Shown here: piece by piece, positions 17,048 to 25,481 of the stretch
How the letters are laid out: every line of letters begins with the position of its first letter
Numbering within the stretch: position 1 is the stretch's first letter
Assembly (NCBI RefSeq): GCF_001647275.1
Contig: NZ_LRMM01000019.1
Coordinates: 19,505 to 83,504, forward strand
Length of the DNA: 64,000 nt
Source of the DNA: Rufibacter ruber
GTDB lineage: Bacteria; Bacteroidota; Bacteroidia; Cytophagales; Hymenobacteraceae
Direction: 5' to 3'
Made by a program: the position numbers and the translations under genes
The notes under the pieces: generated by a model
The model's input: only the letters and a program-made list of their open reading frames with translations
Databases searched by the model: none
Told to the model about the DNA's origin: nothing

Positions 17048-18526
17048 ATGACAAAATCACTTTATTTTTCAGCCATTGCCCTTTTTGCGGTGGGTATAAC
17101 CTTTTCCTGCTCCCAAACCAAGACCACTCAAAGCCAAACCAGTAACACAGACTTCAAGTTAGGTAATAAGCAGGTCACGGTTTACACGACAGCTCAGAAC
17201 ACTGATCATCGTCTGACGCAAACAGAGACTCTACAGTTTAAAGACTTTGGACAACCGCTGGAGACGCAGGTATGCGTGTTTGTAGACCCTGCCAAGACCT
17301 TCCAGACCATGGTGGGGATTGGTGGTGCCATCACTGATGCCACGGCTGAAACTGTTGCCAAAATGCCAAAGGAGAAGCAGCAGGAAATTCTGAAAGCCTA
17401 TTATGATCCCACCGCCGGGATAGGGTACACGCTAGCCAGAACCACTATTCACAGCAGTGACTTTGCCACTGGTTCCTACACCTACATTGAGGAGAATGAT
17501 AAAGAGCTGAAAACTTTTAGTGTACGGCATGACGAGCAATTCCGTATCCCGTTCATTAAGCAGGCCATTGCTGCCGCTGGCGGCAAGCTCACTACATACG
17601 CCAGCCCCTGGAGCCCACCTGCTTTCATGAAAGACACCAAAACCATGCTGCGTGGTGGTAAACTGCTGCCTGAGTACCGCCAGCCCTGGGCTGATTATTT
17701 TGTGAAATTTGTGAACGCTTATGAGAAAGCGGGTATTCCTATTTGGGGCTTGACGGTGCAGAACGAGCCCATGGCCAAACAGACGTGGGAGTCATGTATT
17801 TTTACTGCGGAGGAAGAGCGCGACTTTATCAAAAATTTTCTTGGGCCAACTCTTTACAAAAACGGCATGAAAGACAAGAAACTGATTGCCTGGGATCATA
17901 ACCGTGACCTGATCTACCAAAGAGCCAGCACCGTGTTAAATGATCCGGAGGCGGCTAAATACGTGTGGGGCATTGGCTACCACTGGTATGAAACCTGGAC
18001 CGGCAGCGACATGCTTTTTGACAACCTACGCAAAGTGAAAGAAACCTTCCCTGAAACTAACCTGATTTTTACCGAGGGCTGTATTGAGAAATTTGATTTC
18101 AACCGTATCAATGATTGGTCGTTGGGTGAGCGGTATGGCTATTCAATGGTCAATGACTTCAACGCCGGAACCGTAGCCTGGACTGACTGGAACATGGTCC
18201 TAGATGAGAAGGGCGGTCCTAACCACGTGGGTAACTTCTGCTTCGCGCCCATTCACGCTGATACGCGTAATGGCAAAGTGTACTACACCAACAGTTACTA
18301 CTACTTGGGGCACTTCTCTAAGTTTGTGAAGCCAGGTGCTAAACGTATCATCAGTTCCTCTAACCGTGATGCCTTACAAACTACCGCTTTCCTGAATCCA
18401 GACGGAAAGGTGGCCGTGGTGGTATTGAATACCACAGATAAAAAGTTGCCGTACAAACTCTGGATCAACGGCAAGGCCGCAGATGCTACCAGTCTGCCGC
18501 ACTCAATTGCTACGCTAGTGCTGTAA
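17048..18526 (+). CDS. GH30 family glycoside hydrolase, lipoprotein (third, more divergent)
   Basis: A 492-residue GH30 enzyme, start chosen at ATG 17048 because it gives a lipoprotein signal directly (MTKSLYFSAIALFAVGITFSC). The longer frame from 16949 begins inside a repeat element. Core motifs: FQTMVGIGGAITDATAETV, TTIHSSDFATGSY, YASPWSPPAFMKDT, acid/base Glu240 (VQNEPMAKQTW), GYHWYETW, nucleophile Glu343 (FTEGCIEKF) and a C-terminal beta domain. It resembles the glucosylceramidase/beta-1,6-glucanase branch and differs from the two upstream paralogues, so it probably acts on a different part of the same glycan (inference). It ends the utilization locus. Confidence 0.92.
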   Translation: MTKSLYFSAIALFAVGITFSCSQTKTTQSQTSNTDFKLGNKQVTVYTTAQNTDHRLTQTETLQFKDFGQPLETQVCVFVDPAKTFQTMVGIGGAITDATAETVAKMPKEKQQEILKAYYDPTAGIGYTLARTTIHSSDFATGSYTYIEENDKELKTFSVRHDEQFRIPFIKQAIAAAGGKLTTYASPWSPPAFMKDTKTMLRGGKLLPEYRQPWADYFVKFVNAYEKAGIPIWGLTVQNEPMAKQTWESCIFTAEEERDFIKNFLGPTLYKNGMKDKKLIAWDHNRDLIYQRASTVLNDPEAAKYVWGIGYHWYETWTGSDMLFDNLRKVKETFPETNLIFTEGCIEKFDFNRINDWSLGERYGYSMVNDFNAGTVAWTDWNMVLDEKGGPNHVGNFCFAPIHADTRNGKVYYTNSYYYLGHFSKFVKPGAKRIISSSNRDALQTTAFLNPDGKVAVVVLNTTDKKLPYKLWINGKAADATSLPHSIATLVL

Positions 18527-18631
18527 AGAAGGGGCTGCTGCCCATCAGCGTAGGCACCCAGCTGCACGCGTAGGTCATGCGGCCATAAGTTGCTCAGGAC
18601 GGTAGTGGCTCCCGCGGTGAAGAAAGCAGTG

Positions 18632-18690
18632 GTTTAGTAAGGTTGTGCAGAGACAAAGCACCACCTTGTCTCTGCACAACCTTACTAAAC
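18632..18690. terminator. Long perfect hairpin between convergent genes
   Basis: The 25-nt arms at 18632-18656 and 18666-18690 (TTTAGTAAGGTTGTGCAGAG and its complement) are perfect inverted copies with a 9-nt loop. It lies between the third GH30 gene and the convergent serine hydrolase gene. A bidirectional terminator is likely; the sequence also resembles dispersed GCAGAGACAAG-type repeats. Confidence 0.65.
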
Positions 18691-18695
18691 ACCTT

Positions 18696-19895
18696 TTATC
18701 GCCTGGCTATTCTTTGCTTGCTGCTCTTGGCAGCGCTGTCAGAGGCTGGGTACAGCACCTGCCTGATCTCCTCCAGGTAATTCAAGCTTCCATTAGGCAA
18801 GTTGCTGAGCACAATAAGCGCACTGTGGTCTTTGGGGTTGCGAAGAAAGTACGTGGAAAAGCCATGCCATAGCCCGCCGTGGTACACCGCGGTGTCACCA
18901 TTAGGCAACGGCTTGATACGCCACCCGAAGCCGTAGTCTTCCTCATTTTTCTTGCTGGGCCGGGAACCGGTGAAAGCTTCCTGCAGGGTTTCCCGTTTCA
19001 CCAGTTTCTGGGTGTAGAGCGCCTGGTCCCATTTGTATAAATCGTCAACGGTAGAGAAAATGCCTTTGTCGCCCAGTACGGTGTCCAGGTAATCAGTGGT
19101 GCGCTTTTGGCGGTTGCGGGTGTGGCCGGTGGCAATTTTACCGGTAAGGGTGGCTACGTCTGGGCTGTAGGTGAAGGTGTGTTTCATCTCCAGCGGCTCA
19201 AAAATTTGTTTGCGAAGAAACGTGGCAAACGGCACCCCCGATACTTTCTCTACAATGGTGGCCAGCAAACTGTAGCCGGTGTTGCTGTAGTCAAAGCGGG
19301 TGTTGGGCTTGTAGTACGGCTTGGGCTGGTGCGTGACCATGAGGTTGACCACGTCCTGGTTGGTGAGGTTCTGCTTGCGGTCTGGCCAGAGCTTATCTGC
19401 AAAATAGGTGTAATTAGAAAGGCCGCTCTGGTGGGTGAGCAACTGCCGGATGGTAATACCGTGGTACGGAAACTCGGGAATGTATTGCTGCACGCTGTCC
19501 TCATACTGCAACTTGCCCTGGTCTTTCAGCATCATGATGGCCACCGCCGTGAACTGCTTAGACACCGAAGCCAGCTGAAACGCCGTTTCTACCGTGTTGG
19601 AATCACGTTTGTAAAAATCGGCCAGGCCGAAGGCTTTTTTGTAGACCACCTGGTCATACTTGGTCACCAGCACCGTACCGTTGAACCCGCGCTTCATTTT
19701 GTATTTGGTGAACACCGAATCCAGGTGCCGGGTCAGTTTCTGGGCGCTGTCTTGGGTGAACCACGCCGGTACTACGGTTTCTTCCTTGGTGTCATCGTCC
19801 CAGCGGTAGCTTTTGTCTTCGGCCTTCTGGCAAGAAGAGAGTAAACCGACAAGAATAGTAAGGAATAGAATGAATTTTACGCTGGGGAAAGTCAT
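18696..19895 (-). CDS. Serine hydrolase of the beta-lactamase/class C (beta-lactamase-related) family, lipoprotein
   Basis: About 399 residues from the ATG at 19895 (frame open to 19916). A lipoprotein signal ends in GLLSSC. The penicillin-binding fold motifs are SVSK (LASVSKQFTA, nucleophile Ser), YSN (FDYSNTGYSLLA) and HGG (AVYHGGLWHGF) in place of KTG, typical of class C-like esterases and peptidases. True beta-lactamase activity is not implied; a D-aminopeptidase or esterase role at the cell envelope is more usual. It is convergent with the GH30 gene and divergent from the FkbM gene. Confidence 0.9.
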   Translation of the reverse strand: MTFPSVKFILFLTILVGLLSSCQKAEDKSYRWDDDTKEETVVPAWFTQDSAQKLTRHLDSVFTKYKMKRGFNGTVLVTKYDQVVYKKAFGLADFYKRDSNTVETAFQLASVSKQFTAVAIMMLKDQGKLQYEDSVQQYIPEFPYHGITIRQLLTHQSGLSNYTYFADKLWPDRKQNLTNQDVVNLMVTHQPKPYYKPNTRFDYSNTGYSLLATIVEKVSGVPFATFLRKQIFEPLEMKHTFTYSPDVATLTGKIATGHTRNRQKRTTDYLDTVLGDKGIFSTVDDLYKWDQALYTQKLVKRETLQEAFTGSRPSKKNEEDYGFGWRIKPLPNGDTAVYHGGLWHGFSTYFLRNPKDHSALIVLSNLPNGSLNYLEEIRQVLYPASDSAAKSSKQRIARR

Positions 19896-20031
19896 ACGGG
19901 ACATCAACAACACCAATTACCAAACTATAAAGATAAGACGCCAACTTTATTTTGAGGGAAAGAATGGTAGAAAAGTCGTGTGTGAATTTTAATAAGTCAG
20001 GGGAAAGATGAGCTTTTGATGGTTAAAGACC

Positions 20032-20069
20032 CGTTTCCCGCCTGTTTTCCCTAAAACTGCCCCAAAACA
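20032..20069. repeat. Intergenic palindrome, copy 10 (degenerate)
   Basis: CGTTTCCCGCCTGTTTTCC faces AAAACTGCCCCAAAACAC. It lies between divergent gene starts, where a terminator would not be expected. Confidence 0.55.
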
Positions 20070-20110
20070 CACCTTTTGTTTTCTCCCCTCAGATTCCTGA
20101 ACTTTACCCT

Positions 20111-20863
20111 GTGAAAGTACTTCGTAAACTATTGGTGAAGGCGCTCGGGTTTGAGAGCTACCTACGACTGGTGAGCCGCATGTACCTGATTATGGTGGGC
20201 GCGGGTCGGGGCCGGGAGAAATACCCAGAGCTGTTCTTCCTGCGCAGAATCATTAGGCCGGGCTTTACGTGCTTAGACATTGGCGCCAACCTGGGCTACT
20301 ACTCCACCTTCCTCTCCAAGCTGTCGGGGCCTACGGGCAAAGTGCTGGCCGTGGAGCCGGTGCCGCTGTTTGGGCGTATCTGGGCTGAAAATGTGCGGGC
20401 CAGCGGGGTTGACAACCTCACGCTGCTGCCCTACGCGCTGGGCGGCGAGAACACCACCATTGAGATGGGCACGCCCCTGCGCAACGGGCTGCTGCACCAC
20501 GGCATGACCAAAATCGCCAACTCGGCGCAGGAAGAATATGCCCAGACCTATCAGGTAGAAATGCGCGTGCCAGATGAGCTGTTCGCAGAGCTGGAGCGGC
20601 TGGATTTCATTAAATGTGATGTAGAAGGCTATGAGTACCAAGTGTTCACGCACCTGCAGGAAACTATAAAGAAGCACCGGCCGTTGATTCAAACAGAGCT
20701 GAACGGCTCAGAGAACCGCCGCCAAGTGGTGGAGATTTTAACCGCTTTAGGCTACGGCGTGTACACGTTAAGCCCCAAACAGACGTTATCTCCCTGTGCG
20801 CCCTATGAACTAGACAGCTACCAGGGCGGCGACTTTTATTTCAAACCAAACCCAATTGCCTAG
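20111..20863 (+). CDS. FkbM family methyltransferase
   Basis: A 250-residue SAM-dependent methyltransferase with a GTG start. The SAM-binding motif I is TCLDIGANLGYYSTFLSKL (about 56-74), followed by KVLAVEPVPLFGRIWAENV, and the FkbM C-terminal part LDFIKCDVEGYEYQVFTHLQ and PLIQTELNG. FkbM enzymes O-methylate sugars or polyketides; in Bacteroidota they usually modify surface polysaccharide. Its TAG overlaps the GTG of the next gene, so the two are probably translationally coupled, although no obvious functional link is known. Confidence 0.9.
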   Translation: MKVLRKLLVKALGFESYLRLVSRMYLIMVGAGRGREKYPELFFLRRIIRPGFTCLDIGANLGYYSTFLSKLSGPTGKVLAVEPVPLFGRIWAENVRASGVDNLTLLPYALGGENTTIEMGTPLRNGLLHHGMTKIANSAQEEYAQTYQVEMRVPDELFAELERLDFIKCDVEGYEYQVFTHLQETIKKHRPLIQTELNGSENRRQVVEILTALGYGVYTLSPKQTLSPCAPYELDSYQGGDFYFKPNPIA

Positions 20864-21165
20864 TGAAGACCATTCTCATCATCTTGGCCATCATGTTTCT
20901 GCTGCGGTATTTAATGCCGTACATCATCAGGTTCTTACTCAAGATGTTTGTGCAGAAACAGATGCGCAAGGCCCAGCAATACACCTACCAAGCGCAGCAA
21001 CAGACCTACCAGCAGCACCGACCGCAGCAGGGGCAGACCCGCACGGCTTCCTCGTCTTCTGGCGGCGGGGGTGGTAAACTCAAGGTAGAGTATGTGCCCG
21101 AGGAGCAGCGGCCGCGCAAAGACTTCCCCGGCGGCGAGTACGTAGATTATGAAGAAGTGAAATAA
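20863..21165 (+). CDS. Small membrane-anchored protein (DUF4834-like)
   Basis: A 100-residue protein: one N-terminal transmembrane helix (ILIILAIMFLLRYLMPYIIRFLL), a glutamine-rich stretch (about 40-58), a glycine/serine linker and a conserved-looking tail with FPGGEYVDYEEVK. The layout matches the DUF4834 family of Bacteroidota, of unknown function; the family name is from memory of its layout. The GTG start overlaps the stop of the FkbM gene by one base. An intrinsic terminator follows 18 bp after the stop. Confidence 0.72.
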   Translation: MKTILIILAIMFLLRYLMPYIIRFLLKMFVQKQMRKAQQYTYQAQQQTYQQHRPQQGQTRTASSSSGGGGGKLKVEYVPEEQRPRKDFPGGEYVDYEEVK

Positions 21166-21182
21166 ACTGAGTATCTTTCTAC

Positions 21183-21212
21183 CCCGATGCCCACCGCATC
21201 GGGCTTTTTATT
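21183..21212 (+). terminator. Rho-independent terminator after the FkbM/DUF4834-like pair
   Basis: CCCGATGC-CCACC-GCATCGGG forms an 8-bp perfect stem, followed by CTTTTTATT. It separates the pair from the YfhO gene that starts at 21227. Confidence 0.88.
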
Positions 21213-21226
21213 GCAATCAAGTCGCC

Positions 21227-23644
21227 ATGGCCACCTCAAAAATTGATTTCAACCGCCACGTGTTGCCGCACCTGCTGGTGCTTCTGTTTTTCCTGCTGCT
21301 GGTAGTAGCGTATTTCTCCCCCATTTTCTTTGACGGCAAAAGCCTCATGCAGCATGACGTGGTGCAGTTTCAGGGCGGCGCCAAAGAAATAGCTGACTAC
21401 CGCGCCAAAACCGGTGAAGAAGCCCTCTGGACCAACGCCATGTTCAGCGGAATGCCCGCGTACCTGATTAGCGTGCAGTTCTCGGGTGACCTGTTCCGGT
21501 TTGTGCATGACCTCTTCACTGCCGGTTTGCCGCTGGTGGCCTCAAATATCTTCATCACGCTGGTGTGCGCCTACCTCATGTTCCTGCTTTTCGGCCTGCG
21601 GCCGATGTTATCGGCGGTGGGCGCTATCGCGTACGCGTTTGTGTCGTACAACTTCGCCATTCTGGAGGCGGGGCATAACACCAAATCACTGGCCATTGCC
21701 TATCTGCCGCTGGTATTGGGCGGGCTGTGGTATGCGTACCGCAAGAATATCTGGCTGGGAGCCGCCCTGTTCATGTTCGGGTTGACCATGCACATCAGAA
21801 TGAACCACCTGCAGATCACCTATTACCTGCTCATGATTGTGCTTGTCTTCGGGATTGTAGAGCTGGTGATGTGGGCCAAAGAAGGCCGAATCGCAGATTT
21901 TCTGAAGCGCACGGTGATCTTAGCGGTGGGCGCTGCCTTGGCGGCAGGCGTAAGCTTTGGGCGAATCTACACCACCGCCGAGTACGGCAAATATTCTATC
22001 AGGGGTGCCTCTGAATTAACGCAGGGCAAAGATGCCGCAGAGATTGGTTCCGGTTTGGATCGTGACTACGCGTTCCAGTGGAGCTACGGCATCGGCGAAA
22101 GCATGACCCTGCTTATTCCGCATTTCTACGGCGGGGCCAGCCAGGGGCCGGTAGAGAAAGGTTCTGAGACCTATGAGGCGCTGGTGCGGGCTGGGGTTTC
22201 TCCGGCGCAGTTGCAAACCGCCACCATGCCGTTCTACTGGGGTGACCAGTCGTTTGTGGGTGGGCCGGTGTACATGGGGGCTATCATCTGCTTCCTGTTT
22301 GTATTGGGCTTGCTGGTGACGCCGCGCCGCATCTGGATCTGGCTGCTGAGTGCCACCATCTTGTCTCTGCTGCTGAGCTGGGGGAAGAACTTTGAAGCCT
22401 TCAACTACTTCATGTTTGACTACTTCCCGGGCTACAACAAGTTCAGGGCGGTGAGCATGGCGTTGGTGATTGCGCAGGTAACCATGGTGCTTCTGGCCAT
22501 TATTGCCCTGTGCCGCGTGCTGCAAGGCGAAGTAATTGAGAACCTGCAAAAGAAGATTACCATAGCAGGAGCCGTAACGGGTGGCCTCTGTGCGCTGTTT
22601 ATCTTGCTGGCAGGTACCTTTGATTTTACCGCTCCGGTAGACGAGCAGCTGATCCAGTACCAATATCCTATTGAAGCTATCAGGGCCGACCGGGAGGCTA
22701 TGCTACGCGGAGATGCGCTCCGGTCATTGATCTTCATCTTGTTGGCGGCTGGTGCGCTGTACCTGTACACCAAGCAGAAGCTGACCTCCTTCACCGCCAC
22801 CGCCGCCATTGGGCTCCTGATCCTGATTGACCTCTGGACCGTTGACAAGCGCTACCTCAACAACAATGACTTCCAGAAAGACTATACCCAAGCTACGTTA
22901 GCACCTACGCCCGCTGATCAGGCCATTTTGCAAGATACCAGCCTGAGCTACCGTGTCTATGATGTGCAGAACCCGTTCAATGATGCCCGCGCTTCGTATT
23001 TCCACAAGTCCATTGGCGGGTACCACGGGGCGAAGCTTCGCCGCTACCAAGACGTGATTGAGAACCACATCGCCCAGGGCAACATGCAGGTGCTGAACAT
23101 GCTCAATGCCAAGTACGCCATCACCGGAAACCCGGAGCAGCCGGTGCAGATCATTCCGGGCTATCTGGGCAACGCCTGGTTTATTCAGGAAGTGCGGGCG
23201 GTGAACTCGCCAGACGAAGAACTAACGGGCCTGAAAACGTTCCATGCCGCTACCGAGGCCATTGTTGACGTCTCTAAATTCCCGACCGTGAAAGCCGGTA
23301 ACTATCCTGCCACTGGTTCCACCATCCAACTGGTGCAGTATGAGCCCAACTACCTCAAGTACACCGCCAATGCCGCACAGCCAGGTGTGGTGGTTTTCTC
23401 TGAGATTTACTACAAAGACGGCTGGCAAGCATTCTTAGACGGCAAACCGGTAGACCATTTCAGAGCCAACTACATCCTGCGCGCCATGCAGGTGCCCGCT
23501 GGTCAGCACACCATTGAGTTCAAGTTTGAGCCCGAAGAGTATGAGTTAGGCAACACTGTCGCTTTGATCTCTTCGCTGCTGGTTCTGGCGGGTGTGTTGG
23601 GAGCTGTGGTGTACGGCTTCCGGCGGAAGCGGGAGACGGTTTAA
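21227..23644 (+). CDS. YfhO family polytopic membrane protein
   Basis: An 805-residue membrane protein with about 12 hydrophobic helices in the first 550 residues (for example HLLVLLFFLLLVVAYFSPIF, MSAVGAIAYAFVSYNFAILE, SLIFILLAAGALYLYTKQ) and a last helix at about 775-795. A large extracytoplasmic domain (about 560-770) contains NPFNDARASYFHKSIGGYHG and VVFSEIYYKDGWQAFLDG, both typical of YfhO proteins. YfhO is a GT-C-like glycosyltransferase implicated in envelope polymer glycosylation in Gram-positives; the substrate here is unknown. It stands alone between a terminator and a palindrome copy. Confidence 0.9.
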   Translation: MATSKIDFNRHVLPHLLVLLFFLLLVVAYFSPIFFDGKSLMQHDVVQFQGGAKEIADYRAKTGEEALWTNAMFSGMPAYLISVQFSGDLFRFVHDLFTAGLPLVASNIFITLVCAYLMFLLFGLRPMLSAVGAIAYAFVSYNFAILEAGHNTKSLAIAYLPLVLGGLWYAYRKNIWLGAALFMFGLTMHIRMNHLQITYYLLMIVLVFGIVELVMWAKEGRIADFLKRTVILAVGAALAAGVSFGRIYTTAEYGKYSIRGASELTQGKDAAEIGSGLDRDYAFQWSYGIGESMTLLIPHFYGGASQGPVEKGSETYEALVRAGVSPAQLQTATMPFYWGDQSFVGGPVYMGAIICFLFVLGLLVTPRRIWIWLLSATILSLLLSWGKNFEAFNYFMFDYFPGYNKFRAVSMALVIAQVTMVLLAIIALCRVLQGEVIENLQKKITIAGAVTGGLCALFILLAGTFDFTAPVDEQLIQYQYPIEAIRADREAMLRGDALRSLIFILLAAGALYLYTKQKLTSFTATAAIGLLILIDLWTVDKRYLNNNDFQKDYTQATLAPTPADQAILQDTSLSYRVYDVQNPFNDARASYFHKSIGGYHGAKLRRYQDVIENHIAQGNMQVLNMLNAKYAITGNPEQPVQIIPGYLGNAWFIQEVRAVNSPDEELTGLKTFHAATEAIVDVSKFPTVKAGNYPATGSTIQLVQYEPNYLKYTANAAQPGVVVFSEIYYKDGWQAFLDGKPVDHFRANYILRAMQVPAGQHTIEFKFEPEEYELGNTVALISSLLVLAGVLGAVVYGFRRKRETV

Positions 23645-23663
23645 TTTTACGTTGATATAAGCT

Positions 23664-23703
23664 GCCGTTTTCGGCCTGTTTTCAGAAAAACAGGCGAAAA
23701 GGC
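23664..23703. repeat. Intergenic palindrome, copy 11
   Basis: GCCGTTTTCGGCCTGTTTTC pairs with GAAAAACAGGCGAAAAGGC. It lies between two co-directional genes, 20 bp after the YfhO stop. Confidence 0.8.
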
Positions 23704-23757
23704 AATTTTCTTTTACGGTTTTAGCGGTATCAGGAGACGACTAACCATAGAACGGGT

Positions 23758-24555
23758 ATGCAGAAATCAACCTTTCACGTAGCGCAAATGGACTGCGCCG
23801 CAGAGGAGCAGATGGTGAGAATGAAGCTGGACGGGCACCCTTCTGTCAAACTGTTGGAGTTTGATTTACCTAAGCGGGAACTGACCGTTTGGCACACCTC
23901 TGAGGTGGCTCCCATTACTAAGGACCTGTCATCTTTAGGGCTGGGAGCCCGGTTGCTCCACACTGAGCTTTCTGCTGAACCAACCCCACCGGCCCCCGTG
24001 CCAGAAGGAGAACAGAAATTGCTGTGGCTGGTGCTCAGTATCAATGCCGCTTTCTTCGTGATAGAAATGACTGCCGGCTTTCTGGCTCATTCTATGGGCT
24101 TGGTGGCAGATTCTCTGGACATGCTGGCAGATGCCCTGGTATATGGTTTAAGCCTTTGGGCAGTAGGCGGTACTACAGTCCGTAAAAAAAGCATTGCCCG
24201 GCTGAGCGGCTATTTTCAGTTGGTACTGGCCTTGCTAGGCTTTGCCGAAGTGGTGCGCCGGTTTCTGGGCGCTGAAGCCATGCCTGATTTTAAAGTAATG
24301 ATGGGTGTTGCGTTTTTTGCCCTGCTGGGGAACTCTGTTTCACTGTACCTTTTGCAAAAGTCTAAGAGCCAGGAGGCGCACATGAGGGCCAGTTTTATCT
24401 TTACCTCTAATGATGTGATTGCTAACCTGGGGGTGATTTTGGCCGGATTGCTGGTGTATTTCACCCTTTCAGCGGTGCCAGATTTGGTGATAGGAACAGT
24501 GGTGTTTCTGCTGGTAGCCCGTGGAGCCTTCAGAATTCTAAACCTAGCCAAATAA
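23758..24555 (+). CDS. CDF-like cation transporter with N-terminal heavy-metal-associated domain
   Basis: A 265-residue protein. The N-terminus (about 1-70) resembles an HMA fold but has only one cysteine in the loop (MDCAAE), so the usual CxxC metal site is missing. The membrane part has about five or six helices; LVADSLDMLADALVYGLSLW matches the conserved metal-binding helix of the cation diffusion facilitator family (DxxxD). Metal efflux is the likely role. It is followed 9 bp later by the PLP enzyme gene, probably in the same transcript. Confidence 0.82.
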   Translation: MQKSTFHVAQMDCAAEEQMVRMKLDGHPSVKLLEFDLPKRELTVWHTSEVAPITKDLSSLGLGARLLHTELSAEPTPPAPVPEGEQKLLWLVLSINAAFFVIEMTAGFLAHSMGLVADSLDMLADALVYGLSLWAVGGTTVRKKSIARLSGYFQLVLALLGFAEVVRRFLGAEAMPDFKVMMGVAFFALLGNSVSLYLLQKSKSQEAHMRASFIFTSNDVIANLGVILAGLLVYFTLSAVPDLVIGTVVFLLVARGAFRILNLAK

Positions 24556-24563
24556 CCGTAGAA

Positions 24564-25481
24564 ATGGTGCCTGCAACTGTTCCTCTTCAGAAGCTTTCTG
24601 ACCCGCTGCTCACAGAGAAAGGCGTAGAGCTGTCGGTGCTGCGCGAAGATTTGGTACACCCCACTATTCCTGGCAATAAATGGCGCAAACTAAACTACAA
24701 CCTTTTGGCCGCGCGGGAGCAGAACTGTGAGACCCTGGTCACCTTTGGGGGCGCTTTCTCCAACCACATTGCCGCCGTAGCCGCCGCGGGTCAGGAATTC
24801 GGCTTTGCCACGGTGGGCTACCTACGTGGAGAGGAAACGCTGCCGCTCAACCCCACGCTCCAAAACGCCACCGCCTGCGGCATGCAGCTGCGCTACCTTT
24901 CCCGCTCTGAATACCGCCTGCGCCATGAGCCCCAGTTTCAGGCTGAAATCCTGAAAGCAGCCCCAAAACCCTACCAGCTCCCCGAAGGCGGCACCAATTT
25001 GCTGGCCGTGAAAGGTTGCACTGAAATTGTGACTGAGTTGACAGAGCCGTGGGACGTGCTCTGCGTAGCGGCGGGAACGGGCGGCACCTTGGCAGGCATT
25101 GTGGCAGGCGCGGCAGGGAAGGGGCAAGTGATCGGTTTCCCAGCCTTGAAAGGCGGCAATTTCCTGCAAGAAGAAGTAACGGAGCTGGTACAAGCCTATA
25201 GTGGCCGGCGCTATGTGAACTGGGAACTGCAGACAAGCTACCACTTCGGCGGTTACGCCAAACATACGCCTGAGCTCTTGGGTTTTATTCAAGGTTTCCA
25301 CACTCAGCACGGCATTCTGCTAGATCCCGTTTACACCGGGAAGATGCTGTTTGGCGTGTTTGATTTGATCAGACAAGATTACTTTCCTAAAGGAACGAGG
25401 ATCGTGGCGGTGCATACCGGCGGCCAGCAAGGCTGGAAAGGGTATAAGGAGCGGTATAGGCTGGAGTGGCCGGTGCTATAG
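24564..25481 (+). CDS. PLP-dependent 1-aminocyclopropane-1-carboxylate deaminase/D-cysteine desulfhydrase family
   Basis: A 305-residue fold-type II PLP enzyme. The lysine that would bind PLP lies in GNKWRKLNYNLLAA, with FGGAFSNHIAAVAAAGQEFG downstream (the phosphate/substrate Ser-Asn-His) and the glycine-rich phosphate loop AAGTGGTLAGIVAGA. ACC deaminase and D-cysteine desulfhydrase cannot be separated by eye; in bacteria outside plant-associated groups D-amino-acid desulfhydrase activity is common. The stop overlaps the 3' end of the convergent membrane gene by 6 bp. Confidence 0.9.
   Translation: MVPATVPLQKLSDPLLTEKGVELSVLREDLVHPTIPGNKWRKLNYNLLAAREQNCETLVTFGGAFSNHIAAVAAAGQEFGFATVGYLRGEETLPLNPTLQNATACGMQLRYLSRSEYRLRHEPQFQAEILKAAPKPYQLPEGGTNLLAVKGCTEIVTELTEPWDVLCVAAGTGGTLAGIVAGAAGKGQVIGFPALKGGNFLQEEVTELVQAYSGRRYVNWELQTSYHFGGYAKHTPELLGFIQGFHTQHGILLDPVYTGKMLFGVFDLIRQDYFPKGTRIVAVHTGGQQGWKGYKERYRLEWPVL

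Noticed and set aside
18696..19895. Annotation as an antibiotic-resistance beta-lactamase
   Set aside because: The third motif is HGG rather than KTG and the protein is a lipoprotein of the broad serine-hydrolase group, so resistance is not supported.
22016..22663. 215-codon reverse ORF within the YfhO gene
   Set aside because: Antisense shadow of a strongly supported membrane protein gene.
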